A stretch of DNA of 64,000 bases from Prosthecobacter sp. GTDB lineage: Bacteria > Verrucomicrobiota > Verrucomicrobiia > Verrucomicrobiales > Verrucomicrobiaceae. The notes below the pieces were generated by a model. The model had not been told where the DNA came from. It was given only the letters and a program-made list of their open reading frames with translations, and ran no database searches. Position numbers and translations under genes: made by a program. The stretch spans positions 172,096-236,095 of the forward strand of contig NZ_JAXMIH010000028.1 in NCBI RefSeq assembly GCF_034366625.1, given 5' to 3'. Positions 54,169 to 63,085 of this stretch are shown here, piece by piece (within the stretch, counting starts at the first letter, position 1; each line of letters starts with the position of its first letter).

Positions 54169-55494
54169 ATGAACCGCCGCCAATTCATTCAAACATCCAG
54201 CGCTGCCTCAGTGCTGGGATTCCCCGCCATTCTTCGCTCTGCTTCGCCGAATTCGATGCTGCAGGTCGCCAGCATCGGCGTGGCTCGCATGGGCGGGAAC
54301 ACGATGCGCAGCGTGGCCTCGCACGCAAAGGTGAAGATCGTCGCCTTGTGTGATGTGGATGCGCGCCACATCGCGCAGGCGGCCAAAGACTTTCCCGAAG
54401 CCTCGCAGCACAAGGATTGGCGCGAATTGTTGTCGAAACACGCGGACAAATTCGACGCGGTGACGGTCGGAACGCCGGATCACATGCACGCGTCCATTGC
54501 AACAATTGCTCTGAGAGCCAAGAAGCATGTCTATTTGCAGAAGCCGATGGCTCCCACGCCGCATGAGTGCCGCGTTCTGGCGCAGGAGGCCGTCAAAGCC
54601 GGGGTGGTGACGCAGCTCGGCAATCAGGGCCGCTCCAGCATTGAAAGCCGCATGATGGTGGAACTGCTGCGCACCAAGGCCATCGGCAAAATTAAAGAGG
54701 TGATCATGTGGGAGAACAAAAAGCTCAACTGGTGGCCGAAGAACATGGAATTGCGTCCGCAGGGCGATGCGATCCCGGAGGGACTCGACTGGGACCATTG
54801 GCTCGGCGTGCGCTCGCCACGTCCGTATCTCAATGACACCTATCATCCGCAGACGTGGCGTGCGTGGTTTGACTTCGGTTGTGGCGAACTCGGCGACATG
54901 GGCTGTCATCATTTCGATGCCACGTTCGATGGCTTGAAGCTCGGTGCTCCGAAACGCGTGCGTCAGACGACTGAAGGCAGCAGCGGGGCGTTGTGGGCCG
55001 ACAAACGCCGTGTCGAGTTCGAGTTCGCGGGCAATGAACTCATCGCCGGTGACACACTGAAACTCACCTGGCTCGATGGCGGCATTGATCCTGACATGAG
55101 CGTGGTGAAGATGCCGTCAGTGCTCTCCAAATTTCCTGCCAGCGGCGGTTTCTGGATCGGCGAGCATGGTGCGATCTTCAAACCCTACGGCGTGCGTCCG
55201 TTTGTGCTGCCGGAGGCTGATTTCCCGGCGGAAAAGTATCCGCGTGGCATCAAACCGCAGGATCATTATCACGACTGGGTCAATGCGATCCTCGCGGGCA
55301 AAAAAAGCTGTGGCGATTTCAGCCACGGCGGTCCGCTGACCGAAACCGTCGTCGTCGGCACCATCGCCGATCGTTTTCCGAGCCAGTGGCTCGAATGGGA
55401 TCGCGCTGGTTTGAAATTCTCCAACCTCGAAGCGGCGAACGCGCTGGTGAAACGCGAGTATCGCGACGGCTGGAAGATCGAAGGGCTGGGTTAA
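54169..55494 (+). CDS. Tat-exported Gfo/Idh/MocA family oxidoreductase
   Basis: Start at MNRRQFIQTSSAASVLGF gives a twin-arginine signal and 441 residues. The Rossmann part follows (VASIGVARMGGNTMRSV, VALCDVDARHIAQAA, FDAVTVGTPDHMHASIA) with the family motif VYLQKPMAPTPHECR (the EKP-type lysine). The C-terminal part has FDFGCGELGDMGCHHFD and PQDHYHDWVNAILAGKK. Exported NAD(P)-dependent members are numerous in Verrucomicrobia and act on sugars, often with DUF1080 proteins. The substrate is unknown. Confidence 0.88.
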   Translation: MNRRQFIQTSSAASVLGFPAILRSASPNSMLQVASIGVARMGGNTMRSVASHAKVKIVALCDVDARHIAQAAKDFPEASQHKDWRELLSKHADKFDAVTVGTPDHMHASIATIALRAKKHVYLQKPMAPTPHECRVLAQEAVKAGVVTQLGNQGRSSIESRMMVELLRTKAIGKIKEVIMWENKKLNWWPKNMELRPQGDAIPEGLDWDHWLGVRSPRPYLNDTYHPQTWRAWFDFGCGELGDMGCHHFDATFDGLKLGAPKRVRQTTEGSSGALWADKRRVEFEFAGNELIAGDTLKLTWLDGGIDPDMSVVKMPSVLSKFPASGGFWIGEHGAIFKPYGVRPFVLPEADFPAEKYPRGIKPQDHYHDWVNAILAGKKSCGDFSHGGPLTETVVVGTIADRFPSQWLEWDRAGLKFSNLEAANALVKREYRDGWKIEGLG

Positions 55495-55500
55495 GGCATG

Positions 55501-55546
55501 AAAAATCCCTGCGAGGACGGAACACCACTTCCGCGCCCCGCAGGGA
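55501..55546 (-). terminator. Hairpin terminator of the TonB-dependent receptor gene
   Basis: TCCCTGCG (55506-55513) pairs with CGCAGGGA (55539-55546), with further inner pairing. On the minus strand the stem is followed by TTTTT, as in an intrinsic terminator. It lies 21 nt past the receptor gene stop and may also slow the convergent oxidoreductase transcript. Confidence 0.7.
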
Positions 55547-55567
55547 CGTGATCCAACCTAACAAGGA

Positions 55568-57766
55568 TCAAAAGGTCAAGCTGCCGCCGACGTAGAAGTT
55601 GCGGCCATAGGCGGGGTCGATGCCATCGGTGCGCACGCGGGCGTAGTAGCTTTCGTCGAAGACGTTGTTGAGGCCGGCCATGACGGTGAAGTGCTCGTTT
55701 ACCTTCACTTCGGCGGTGAGATCCCAGGTCATGTAGGAGGGCACATCGAACAAGGCGGGGCCGCCGTCCTGGGCGTTGTGATCGGAGACGAGGGTGCCGA
55801 GGAAGCCGATTTTGACGCGGTCCTGGTATTTGTAGATGAGGCCGCTGCGGACCATGTAGTCCGGGGCGTATTGCGGGGTGCCGCCGTTGGCGGGGCCGCC
55901 GTACAGCTCGGCTTCGAGCAGGGTGACGTTGGCGTACCAGTTGAGCGAACCGGCGCGTTTGGCGTGTTGTGTTCCACCAAGGGAGTCGGCCAGGCCGATG
56001 AGATCGAGTTCAAAGGCACCGTCCCAGCCGTAGTTGATGCTGCGGCCGACGCTGCGGATGATGGTGGGTGTGCCGGTGGTGCCGAAGCGGTTGTCCATGT
56101 CGATGAGGAAGATGCTGGTGTCGAAGGTGAGCCAGGTGGCGGGCTTACCGCGCACGCCGAGCTCGTAGGACCAAGTCAGGCTAGGACCGATGTCGGTGGT
56201 GGTGGTGCCGGGCTGGGCGACGATGGATTCGCTGAAGACGGTGGTGCGATAGCTTTGGGAGACGTTGGCGTAGAGCGACGTTTCATGGCCAAGGTCGTAG
56301 GCAAGGCCGAGGCCGAAGAGAGGCTGCGGCTCGAAGACACTCTTGCTGGACTCGTTGACGAAAAGGCCGGTGGCGGGGGCGAAGTTCCGCGTGTGCACGT
56401 TTTGATTGATCATCTCCAAGCGGAAGCCGGGGGTGATGGTGAGGCGGCCGAAGGTGAACTTGTTTTCCAGGAAGAGGGAGCCGTAAAACACCTCGCGACG
56501 GGAGTCGGCGGTGATGATGCCGTCCTCGGCACCGGGGGTGGCACCGCGCTTGTCCACGCGGGGGGAGAAGTTGTAGTAGAGCTGCATGCCGGCGGCGAGG
56601 GTGTGGGTGTTGCCCCAGGCTTCCCAGTCGTGACGTATGCGCGGCTCGATGCCGAGGGTGTAGAACTCCTGGTTTTCGATGGCGTTGGTGGCGGCGTTTG
56701 GCAGCGTGGGCACGGTGCCGAACTGGGCCGCGCCGGCGGCGCTGGTGCGCTGGCGCTTGCTCCAGCGCTGGTAGTAGCCGCCCCAGGCCTTCACGCTGAG
56801 CTCGGTGCCGGGCTGGAACTGGTGCTGTAGCTCGGCGCTGCCGATGTAGCGGCGGAGTTTGAAGCGGTCATTGAACTTTGTTGTCATCTCGGGCGTGGAT
56901 GCAAAGGCCGCCGCCGTGAGGCCGCCGGGTTCACCGTGCTCCTCCTCGTACATGTCCACGCCGAAGATGAGGCGGGTGTCGTCGTCGAAGTGATAGACGA
57001 GTTTCACGTTGCCGCCGTCGAGACGGTAGTCGCTGTTGGAGTTGCGGAAGCCGTCGCTGCTGCGGTGATTGAAGTAGCCGTAGTAGCCGAGGTTGCCGAC
57101 GGTGCCGTCAGCGGAGGTGTAGCTGGAGAAAAGATTGTCTGTGCCGAAGATGTTCTGCGTGCGGAAGCCGAAGGCTTTGTCACGCCGTGGCATGTAGGTG
57201 ATGTAGTTGAAGGCCCCGCCGGGTTGGGAGCCGTACATCAAGCCGCCGCCGCCGCGGATGAACTCGATGCGGTCCACGACATCGAGCGGCGGCGTGTAGT
57301 AAGCCTCGGGGTAGCCAAAAGGGTCGGCGTGGATGGGAATGCCGTCCTTGAGCACCTGCATGAACTGGAAACGGTGCGGCTCACCGAGACCGCGATAGCC
57401 GATGCTGACCAGCGGAGTGGTTTCCTCGGAGAACAGCAGACCAGGAGTCTGCGCGAGAGCCTGGCGGTAGTTGTTGGCCTGCACCTTGGGCAGCGCGTCT
57501 AGGTCGATGATGGTCGCACGTTTGCCCGCGAAGATTTTGGTGCCCTCGACAGCCTCAGGGAAGACGCTGTGCGTGTAATAGTCGCTCTCGGCCTCGCCAT
57601 AGATCGTGATGGCGTCGAGTTCGGTGGCATTGGCGGCAGGCTTGGTCACCGGATTGCTCACGGTTTGGGAGCGAGCATGGGAGGCAAAGGCTAGGAACAG
57701 GAGGGCGGCGGCTGCCGCAACAGGGCCAACGGAACATTGGATTTTCGAGGGTGAGTTCGGGTTCAT
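55568..57766 (-). CDS. TonB-dependent outer-membrane receptor (FecA-like)
   Basis: The 732-residue protein has a signal peptide (AAAAALLFLAFASHARSQ), a TonB-box-like segment (ATELDAITIYGEAES), a plug domain (NYRQALAQTPGLLFSEE, VSIGYRGLGEPHRFQFM, RIEFIRGGGGLMYGSQPGG), and a 22-strand-type barrel. It ends YARVRTDGIDPAYGRNFYVG and GSLTF, with the aromatic terminal residue of outer-membrane proteins. It imports a ligand, likely an iron chelate, using TonB-ExbBD energy. It is divergent from tonB with two Fur-like boxes between. Confidence 0.93.
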   Translation of the reverse strand: MNPNSPSKIQCSVGPVAAAAALLFLAFASHARSQTVSNPVTKPAANATELDAITIYGEAESDYYTHSVFPEAVEGTKIFAGKRATIIDLDALPKVQANNYRQALAQTPGLLFSEETTPLVSIGYRGLGEPHRFQFMQVLKDGIPIHADPFGYPEAYYTPPLDVVDRIEFIRGGGGLMYGSQPGGAFNYITYMPRRDKAFGFRTQNIFGTDNLFSSYTSADGTVGNLGYYGYFNHRSSDGFRNSNSDYRLDGGNVKLVYHFDDDTRLIFGVDMYEEEHGEPGGLTAAAFASTPEMTTKFNDRFKLRRYIGSAELQHQFQPGTELSVKAWGGYYQRWSKRQRTSAAGAAQFGTVPTLPNAATNAIENQEFYTLGIEPRIRHDWEAWGNTHTLAAGMQLYYNFSPRVDKRGATPGAEDGIITADSRREVFYGSLFLENKFTFGRLTITPGFRLEMINQNVHTRNFAPATGLFVNESSKSVFEPQPLFGLGLAYDLGHETSLYANVSQSYRTTVFSESIVAQPGTTTTDIGPSLTWSYELGVRGKPATWLTFDTSIFLIDMDNRFGTTGTPTIIRSVGRSINYGWDGAFELDLIGLADSLGGTQHAKRAGSLNWYANVTLLEAELYGGPANGGTPQYAPDYMVRSGLIYKYQDRVKIGFLGTLVSDHNAQDGGPALFDVPSYMTWDLTAEVKVNEHFTVMAGLNNVFDESYYARVRTDGIDPAYGRNFYVGGSLTF

Positions 57767-57773
57767 GAGTGAG

Positions 57774-57857
57774 TTGATACTGAGATTCTATCGCAACGGC
57801 GGCGGAGAATAGGGGGATTGGATCAACGAGCAAACTCTTTTTTGCGATAGAGTCTCA
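57774..57857. promoter_or_regulatory. Paired Fur-like operators between receptor gene and tonB
   Basis: TGAGATTCTATCGCAA (57781-57796) and TTGCGATAGAGTCTCA (57842-57857) form an inverted pair differing at one base. The first extends to TTGATACTGAGATTCTATCG, which agrees with a Fur box around TGATA and TGAGA-TC. One copy lies near the start of each divergent gene. On the minus strand TTGCTC and TATTCT, 16 nt apart, could be the receptor promoter. Iron control is inferred from resemblance and context. Confidence 0.55.
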
Positions 57858-57888
57858 ATTGCAAGTTGACGCTCTTTTCTTGCGATTC

Positions 57889-58764
57889 ATGCTCAACAGC
57901 CATCCCGCCGGTTGTGCCATGACCTCCCAAGTGATAAACACGCTCCCCACCATGGGCCTCGACCTAGCCATGCCGAATGTCTCCAGCGCTGCCGCTGCCC
58001 GGCCGGCGATCTGGCGTCGTCGCAGCACCTTGCAGGCATTGATCACGCTTTCCTGGATCGTGGGCATCACCGCCAGTTTTCTGGCTGTGGGCATTGTCGG
58101 CATGTTCGCCGCCGATCTGCCGCCGATACATCTGAAATCACTCGAAGCAGACATCGCCGCTGATCAAGCGATGATCGAAGCCTCGATGGCCGAACTGCAG
58201 ACTCTTGAGGCGAACGAAGTGGCTGCGGAGGAGGAACCTGTTCTTCCAGTCGAGATTCCCGAAGCCGTCGAAACGCCGCCAGAGAATCTTGATCTACCAG
58301 AGATAGCCGAGGCGATGACAATGGAAGACATCTTTGCCATTCCCACCGCTCCCAAGATAGAAGACGCGCTTCGACCTGTTGATCCGGTGGCCAAACCGAA
58401 GCCCGCACCGCCACGTCCTCGCACGCAGGCCGTCGCACGCAGCAGCGGCACTCCTTCCACCACATCGCGCAGCGGTGTAGTGGGAGGCAGCGCAGGCGGC
58501 ACGGCGAACGGCGTTGGCACTAAACCTTTGAGATCCCCCAAGCCTCCCTATCCATCCTTCGCACGCAACGCCGGCATGCAGGGCACGGTGCTTCTGAGCA
58601 TCAGCGTCGGTCCATCCGGCGCGGTGGAAAGTGCCACCGTCATAGGCAGCAGCGGATTCAGTGCCTTGGACGAACCCACCGCCTCCTGGGTGCGCCGCAA
58701 CTGGCGTTGGCCCGTTGGTGCCACCGGTCGCTACTCCCAACCGATTAGATTCAAGATTGACTGA
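57889..58764 (+). CDS. tonB: TonB family energy transducer
   Basis: TonB spans the periplasm and passes energy from ExbBD to receptors. With the ATG at 57889 there are 291 residues; ATGs at 57919 and 57952 are alternatives. There is one membrane helix (LITLSWIVGITASFLAVGIVG), an acidic then proline-containing linker (VEIPEAVETPPENLDLPE, KPKPAPPRPRTQ) with a glycine/serine stretch, and the TonB C-terminal domain (PPYPSFARNAGMQGTVLLSI, SSGFSALDEPTASWVRRNW). ExbB, ExbD and a coiled-coil protein follow. Confidence 0.9.
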   Translation: MLNSHPAGCAMTSQVINTLPTMGLDLAMPNVSSAAAARPAIWRRRSTLQALITLSWIVGITASFLAVGIVGMFAADLPPIHLKSLEADIAADQAMIEASMAELQTLEANEVAAEEEPVLPVEIPEAVETPPENLDLPEIAEAMTMEDIFAIPTAPKIEDALRPVDPVAKPKPAPPRPRTQAVARSSGTPSTTSRSGVVGGSAGGTANGVGTKPLRSPKPPYPSFARNAGMQGTVLLSISVGPSGAVESATVIGSSGFSALDEPTASWVRRNWRWPVGATGRYSQPIRFKID

Positions 58765-58768
58765 TCTT

Positions 58769-58785
58769 ATTCGTCATTCTGCATT
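58769..58785 (+). repeat. ATTCGTCATTCYGCATT leader repeat, copy 2
   Basis: This copy differs at one base from that at 24925-24941. It lies between tonB and exbB, within 104 nt of AT-richer DNA that has no gene. Confidence 0.45.
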
Positions 58786-58868
58786 GATTCACTTCATTCA
58801 CCCTTCGGATTCAGCTTCGCTTCGTCTGTCTCGCTCCGCTCTTCTTTGATTTCGTCATTTTCTCCCCC

Positions 58869-59510
58869 ATGCCCCTCCTCGCCAACGTCGCCGTCGATCT
58901 CTTCCTCAAAGGTGGTCCCATCATGTATCCCATTGCAGTGGTCACACTGGTGGCCGTCTGCATTTTCATCGAGCGCGTGTTCTGGTGGTTGCGCTTCGCT
59001 GCCAAACGCTCGGTGAAGCAGCTTGATGAAGTTTACGAAAAGCTTGAGGCCGGTGATCTCACCAAAGCCATCGCGCAATCGGCGAAATCGAGTGATCCGG
59101 TTGTGCGCATGATTCATCACGGACTCAGTCATCGTCACAGCAGCATGCAGGGCGCGCTCGAAGTCGCCGCAGGTCAGGAACTGCGCGATGCGGGCCGCTT
59201 TTTGAGCGCGATGGACACCATCGTCACCCTCGCGCCTCTGCTCGGCCTGCTCGGCACCGTCACCGGCATCATGGGCAGCTTCACCAGCATCGGCAGCAGC
59301 GAACTCGCTGTCGAAAAAGTCACCGGCGGCATCGGTGAGGCGCTCATTGCCACTGCGGCCGGTCTCGGCATCGCCATCGGCACGCTGGTGCCCATGAACT
59401 ACTTTCACTCGCGTCTCGCCGCGCTGAAGTTCGACCTCGAAGCCGCCGCGAACAACGTACTGATCCTCGCCGCCCAGCACGGTTTCGACAAAGTCACTCC
59501 GAAGGCCTGA
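58869..59510 (+). CDS. exbB: ExbB/TolQ-type proton channel subunit
   Basis: The 213-residue protein has three membrane helices (MYPIAVVTLVAVCIFIERVF; then TIVTLAPLLGLLGTVTGIMG; ALIATAAGLGIAIGTLVPM). The MotA/TolQ/ExbB signature is GLLGTVTGIMGSFTSIG followed by GIGEALIATAAGL. It forms the pentameric channel around ExbD that uses the proton gradient to drive TonB. ExbD is encoded 7 nt after it. Confidence 0.92.
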   Translation: MPLLANVAVDLFLKGGPIMYPIAVVTLVAVCIFIERVFWWLRFAAKRSVKQLDEVYEKLEAGDLTKAIAQSAKSSDPVVRMIHHGLSHRHSSMQGALEVAAGQELRDAGRFLSAMDTIVTLAPLLGLLGTVTGIMGSFTSIGSSELAVEKVTGGIGEALIATAAGLGIAIGTLVPMNYFHSRLAALKFDLEAAANNVLILAAQHGFDKVTPKA

Positions 59511-59517
59511 TCACGAC

Positions 59518-59946
59518 GTGAAACTTCACTCTCCATTGCCCGAGCGCAAAACGCGGCTGGAAATCATTCCGCTCATCGACGTGATGTTCTTCCTGCTCGC
59601 GTCATTCATGATGGTCAGCCTCACCATGTCGAAGCAGCAGACCATCAAGGTCAACCTGCCCGTCGCCTCCTCCGCGCAGTCGGATTTCAAACCGGACATG
59701 ATCAATCTCGCCGTGAACGCCACCGGCGATGTGTTTTTCGACAAGGCGTCCATCACGCTGCCTGAGCTTGACCGCAAACTGTCCGAACGCTTCGGCAAAG
59801 ATCCCGCCACGCCCGTTTACATCAGCGCCGATGTGAACACACGCTACGCCGACCTCGTGAAAGTGCTCGATGCCGCCAAGCGCGTCGGCTTCACCAAGGT
59901 CGCCTTCAACGTCAAACCGGCTGGAGCCGCCAAGCCGAATCCCTGA
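59518..59946 (+). CDS. exbD: ExbD/TolR-type subunit
   Basis: The 142-residue protein starts at GTG. One membrane helix carries the essential aspartate (IIPLIDVMFFLLASFMMVSL). The periplasmic domain (INLAVNATGDVFFDKASI, PVYISADVNTRYADLVKVL, AKRVGFTKVAFNVKP) is of normal form. It pairs with ExbB. The next gene starts 2 nt after its stop. Confidence 0.92.
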   Translation: MKLHSPLPERKTRLEIIPLIDVMFFLLASFMMVSLTMSKQQTIKVNLPVASSAQSDFKPDMINLAVNATGDVFFDKASITLPELDRKLSERFGKDPATPVYISADVNTRYADLVKVLDAAKRVGFTKVAFNVKPAGAAKPNP

Positions 59947-59948
59947 AG

Positions 59949-60494
59949 ATGAAGCGCCTGCTCACCACGCTGCTCGTCCTCATCTCGCTCGGCCTGTGCG
60001 TCGTCAGCATCGTGCAATGGCAGCGCGAAGCACGTTTGCGTGGCCACATCGTCGATCTCGTGAAACGTCTGGAAGCTGAAAACGCCCTGCGCGTCGAGGC
60101 AGAACGCAAAGTGCGCGAGTACGAGAAGGAGATCGAACGCCTGACCGAGCTGCGTGCGGAGGTTGAGGCCAAGCTGGTCGAAGTCACCCGCGAGTACAAC
60201 GATCTCTCCAACGACTCCGTCGCCCGTGGCATCACCATCGCCGTTTACATGCGCGAACTCATGCAGTTGCAGACTGGTTTGCAAGCGACGCAGCTTGCCT
60301 TTGGTAAAGGCACCGAAGCGATCAAGGAACACAACGCCACCGTCAGCGGTCAGAACAGCGCCATCGAAAAGCAGAACGAACTGCTCAAGCAGCTCGCCCG
60401 CGAACGCGACGCCGCCATCGAGAAACTCAACGCCCGCACGCGCGAGTTCAACGAGGTGGTGGAGAAGTACAATAAATTGTCGAAGGAGCGGTAA
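59949..60494 (+). CDS. Membrane-anchored coiled-coil protein in the tonB-exbBD operon
   Basis: The 181-residue protein has one N-terminal helix (LLTTLLVLISLGLCVVSIV), and most of the remainder is coiled coil (VKRLEAENALRVEAERKVRE, EIERLTELRAEVEAKL, IEKQNELLKQLARERDAAIE). No known domain is seen. Its position 2 nt after exbD shows it is part of the TonB operon. It may be a periplasmic spacer or scaffold for this TonB complex; that is inference. Confidence 0.75.
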   Translation: MKRLLTTLLVLISLGLCVVSIVQWQREARLRGHIVDLVKRLEAENALRVEAERKVREYEKEIERLTELRAEVEAKLVEVTREYNDLSNDSVARGITIAVYMRELMQLQTGLQATQLAFGKGTEAIKEHNATVSGQNSAIEKQNELLKQLARERDAAIEKLNARTREFNEVVEKYNKLSKER

Positions 60495-60537
60495 GGCGCT
60501 TGCCATTCCCGGCCGTCTGCGAAAGACTCGCGCCCGC

Positions 60538-61818
60538 ATGAGCCAGCCAGCCACTCCTGACATCACCCGCCTTCGCGATCTCTCACCACAGCAACGCCGT
60601 TCTGGACTCGCCGCATGGCTGGGCTGGATGTTTGACGGGCTCGACATGCATCTCTACACGCTGGTGGCCACGGCGTTCGTGGCGCAACTCATGCTGGTGC
60701 CGGAGAGTGATCCCACCGTAGGCACGCATGGTTCGATCATCCAGGCGGCCTTTCTCGTCGGCTGGGCGGTTGGCGGAGCATTCTTCGGACGCATTGGCGA
60801 TGTGCTGGGCCGCAGCCGGGCGCTGACGCTCACGATCTTGACGTACGCTTGCTTCACCGGCCTCTCGTTCTTCGCGCAGGAGTGGTGGCACCTCATGATC
60901 TTCCGTTTCCTGGCTGCGCTCGGCATCGGTGGCGAGTGGGCCGTTGGTGCGTCGTTGCTGTCTGAAACCTGGCCGAAGAAATGGCGTCCATGGATCGCCG
61001 CCACGCTGCAAAGCGCGGTGAACTGCGGTGTGCTGCTCGCCTGTCTCGCCGGTTGGCTGCTGGCCGGTCAGGAGCCGCGCTACATCTTCCTCATCGGCAT
61101 TCTGCCCGCCTTGATCACGCTGTGGATTCGCAAGGCGGTGCCGGAAACCGAGGAATGGACGCAGGCACGCGAAGGCCAGGAGGTGCCGAAGATCAGCGCG
61201 TTGTTCAGCCCCGCCGTGCGTGGGGTGACGTGGCGCGTGATGATCATCTGCGCGGTGTCCTTGACCGCGCACTGGACCTTCCTGTTCTGGCAGCAGAAAC
61301 ACGTGCTCAGCCTCACGGAGATTGTCTCGCTCGACAAAGCGGGCAAGGATTCCGCCGTCGTCACCGGCCTGATGTGGATCATGTTCGGCTCGCTGATCGG
61401 CAACTACATCGCCGGTGGTCTCGCGAAGCTGTTCGGCTATCGCAACACCATCGTCGGCATGATGCTGGCCTACTTCGCCTTCATGTATCTGTCCTTCTCG
61501 CAGGTGTGGAGCTGGGAGGCCACGAAATGGCAGTTCGCCGCCATCGGCGCGTGCCAGGGTGTGTTTGGCCTCTTCACCATGTGTCTGCCGCCGCTCTTCC
61601 CCGTGCTGTTGCGCACCACCGGCTCCGGCTTTTGCTACAACATCGGCCGCATCGTCGCTGCTGGCGGCACGGTGTTCTTTGGCATCTTCGTGAAGGTCGG
61701 CGACTTCCGCACTGCGCTGCTTTACGCCGGCTTCCTTTTCATTCCCTCCGCCGCTGTGGCCATCATGCTGCCCTCCGAGCCGAAAGAGGCCGATGGTGTG
61801 GCAGAACCGGTGGATTGA
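60538..61818 (+). CDS. MFS transporter (sugar/carboxylate porter-like)
   Basis: Start at MSQPATPDITRLRDLSPQQ gives 426 residues; the longer frame upstream is a shadow of the coiled-coil gene. It has about 12 helices. The first shows GWMFDGLDMHLYTLV, typical of MFS acid symporters and sialate porters, then GRIGDVLGRSRALTLTI and RFLAALGIGGEWAVGASLL. It probably imports an organic acid or sugar acid; the substrate is not fixed. It is 43 nt after the TonB operon and may share the transcript. Confidence 0.87.
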   Translation: MSQPATPDITRLRDLSPQQRRSGLAAWLGWMFDGLDMHLYTLVATAFVAQLMLVPESDPTVGTHGSIIQAAFLVGWAVGGAFFGRIGDVLGRSRALTLTILTYACFTGLSFFAQEWWHLMIFRFLAALGIGGEWAVGASLLSETWPKKWRPWIAATLQSAVNCGVLLACLAGWLLAGQEPRYIFLIGILPALITLWIRKAVPETEEWTQAREGQEVPKISALFSPAVRGVTWRVMIICAVSLTAHWTFLFWQQKHVLSLTEIVSLDKAGKDSAVVTGLMWIMFGSLIGNYIAGGLAKLFGYRNTIVGMMLAYFAFMYLSFSQVWSWEATKWQFAAIGACQGVFGLFTMCLPPLFPVLLRTTGSGFCYNIGRIVAAGGTVFFGIFVKVGDFRTALLYAGFLFIPSAAVAIMLPSEPKEADGVAEPVD

Positions 61819-61837
61819 CGGTTTGCCGCGAATGCTC

Positions 61838-62707
61838 TCACGCCCCCGGCGTGTAGAACTTGTGCGTCGCCGAGAAACCTTCCACGGCGCTTTCGCCGAC
61901 GAGTCGGACCTCTTTTTCCGCCGCCATCCTTTTCACGGCGGCTTCGCTGAAGAGGACCTTCTGCTTCAAGGTGGAGGCCACTTTTTCGATGCGGAAGACG
62001 AAGTTCACCTCCGGGCCGTGCAGGTTGAGCTCATTCATCGTCGGCACGGTGCCGAGTGCGGCGGAGCCAAAGTGCAGGACGAGACGGAAGGGCGGGTTCA
62101 CCTTCAGTTGCGCCTCGTAAAGCTTCGCCACGGCCTGGCGCACCTGGATGGCGCCGTCTTCGGTGTCGTCCCAGTAGCAGAAGAAGCCGTCGCCGAGATA
62201 CTTCGACATGTGACCGCCGCATTCGTCGATGACCTGACGGCAGTTCTTGAACCAGGTGCCCGTCATGCGCGGGAACTGCGCGCCGGGCAGCGTTTGCGCG
62301 AGCTGGGTGGAGCCGATGATGTCCGCCACCATCAGCCAGCACTGCGCCTGGCGGATGTGGATCATCGTGGAGGCCATCACCTGCTGGCCGGCGGGATGCA
62401 TGGCACTGAGGATCTCCGTGGCAAACTCCAGCTCATTGCTGGCGATGCGGATGATGTCGCCGTTGTGCAGGCGCACGGACTGTGAGATGCGGCGGCCGTT
62501 CACATACGTGCCGTTCGCGCTGCCGAGATCCACCAGCCAGAACTCGCGCTCGCCCTGCGCCTGGATGATGGCGTGGCGGCGTGAGACTTCATTGTCCGCA
62601 AGCGACAGGGTGTTGTCCGGCGCGCGACCGATGCTGCACGTCCCGTTCAAATCATGGCGCTCCCCGTCGGGAAGGCGGAGCCAGGATTGGAGTAACGTGC
62701 TGCTCAT
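61838..62707 (-). CDS. FHA domain-class III nucleotide cyclase protein
   Basis: Start at MSSTLLQSWLRLPDGERHDL gives 289 residues. Residues about 15-95 are an FHA phosphopeptide-binding domain (CSIGRAPDNTLSLADNEVSR, RHAIIQ, SANGTYVNGRRIS). Residues about 120-280 match class III adenylate/guanylate cyclases: LMVADIIGSTQLAQ, GGHMSKYLGDGFFCYW, VLHFGSAALGTVP. It could make cAMP and be steered by phosphorylated partners; several Ser/Thr kinase proteins occur in this phylum, one of them at 49125. It is cytoplasmic. Confidence 0.87.
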   Translation of the reverse strand: MSSTLLQSWLRLPDGERHDLNGTCSIGRAPDNTLSLADNEVSRRHAIIQAQGEREFWLVDLGSANGTYVNGRRISQSVRLHNGDIIRIASNELEFATEILSAMHPAGQQVMASTMIHIRQAQCWLMVADIIGSTQLAQTLPGAQFPRMTGTWFKNCRQVIDECGGHMSKYLGDGFFCYWDDTEDGAIQVRQAVAKLYEAQLKVNPPFRLVLHFGSAALGTVPTMNELNLHGPEVNFVFRIEKVASTLKQKVLFSEAAVKRMAAEKEVRLVGESAVEGFSATHKFYTPGA

Positions 62708-62800
62708 GAGGTGGGATCGGGCCGCATGTTGGCAAGAGAAGCCGCCCGTGCCAAGGAAATCACGGCTTGTCATCCGCCACGGGGTTTGGGAGCATGCCGC

Positions 62801-63085
62801 ATGCAGGAGGAGTCCGCAGGCACGTTCCACGTCATCTTCAATCAAGCCGAGGCAGGCCTGTGGTTCATCCTCGCGCTCGTGCTGGCCGTGCGACTCCGCA
62901 TGAAGGCGCCCTGGCGCTGGCTGCTGCCGCTGGCCTTCGCCGTGTTCGGTGTTTCGGATCTCATCGAGGCGCAAACCGGCGCATGGTGGGAGCCGTGGTG
63001 GCTGTTCGTGATGAAAGCCGCCTGCGTTCTCGTGTTTCTGCTGGCATGGCGGGCGCATCGGCGGCAGGGGAAGTCCCATGGCTGA
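62801..63085 (+). CDS. Small three-helix membrane protein
   Basis: Start at MQEESAGTFHVIFNQAE gives 94 residues. It has about three hydrophobic segments (GLWFILALVLAVRL, WLLPLAFAVFGVSDLIEA, WLFVMKAACVLVFLLAW) and a basic end. I recognise no family. It overlaps the Nudix gene start by 8 nt, so the two are probably co-translated. Confidence 0.65.
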   Translation: MQEESAGTFHVIFNQAEAGLWFILALVLAVRLRMKAPWRWLLPLAFAVFGVSDLIEAQTGAWWEPWWLFVMKAACVLVFLLAWRAHRRQGKSHG

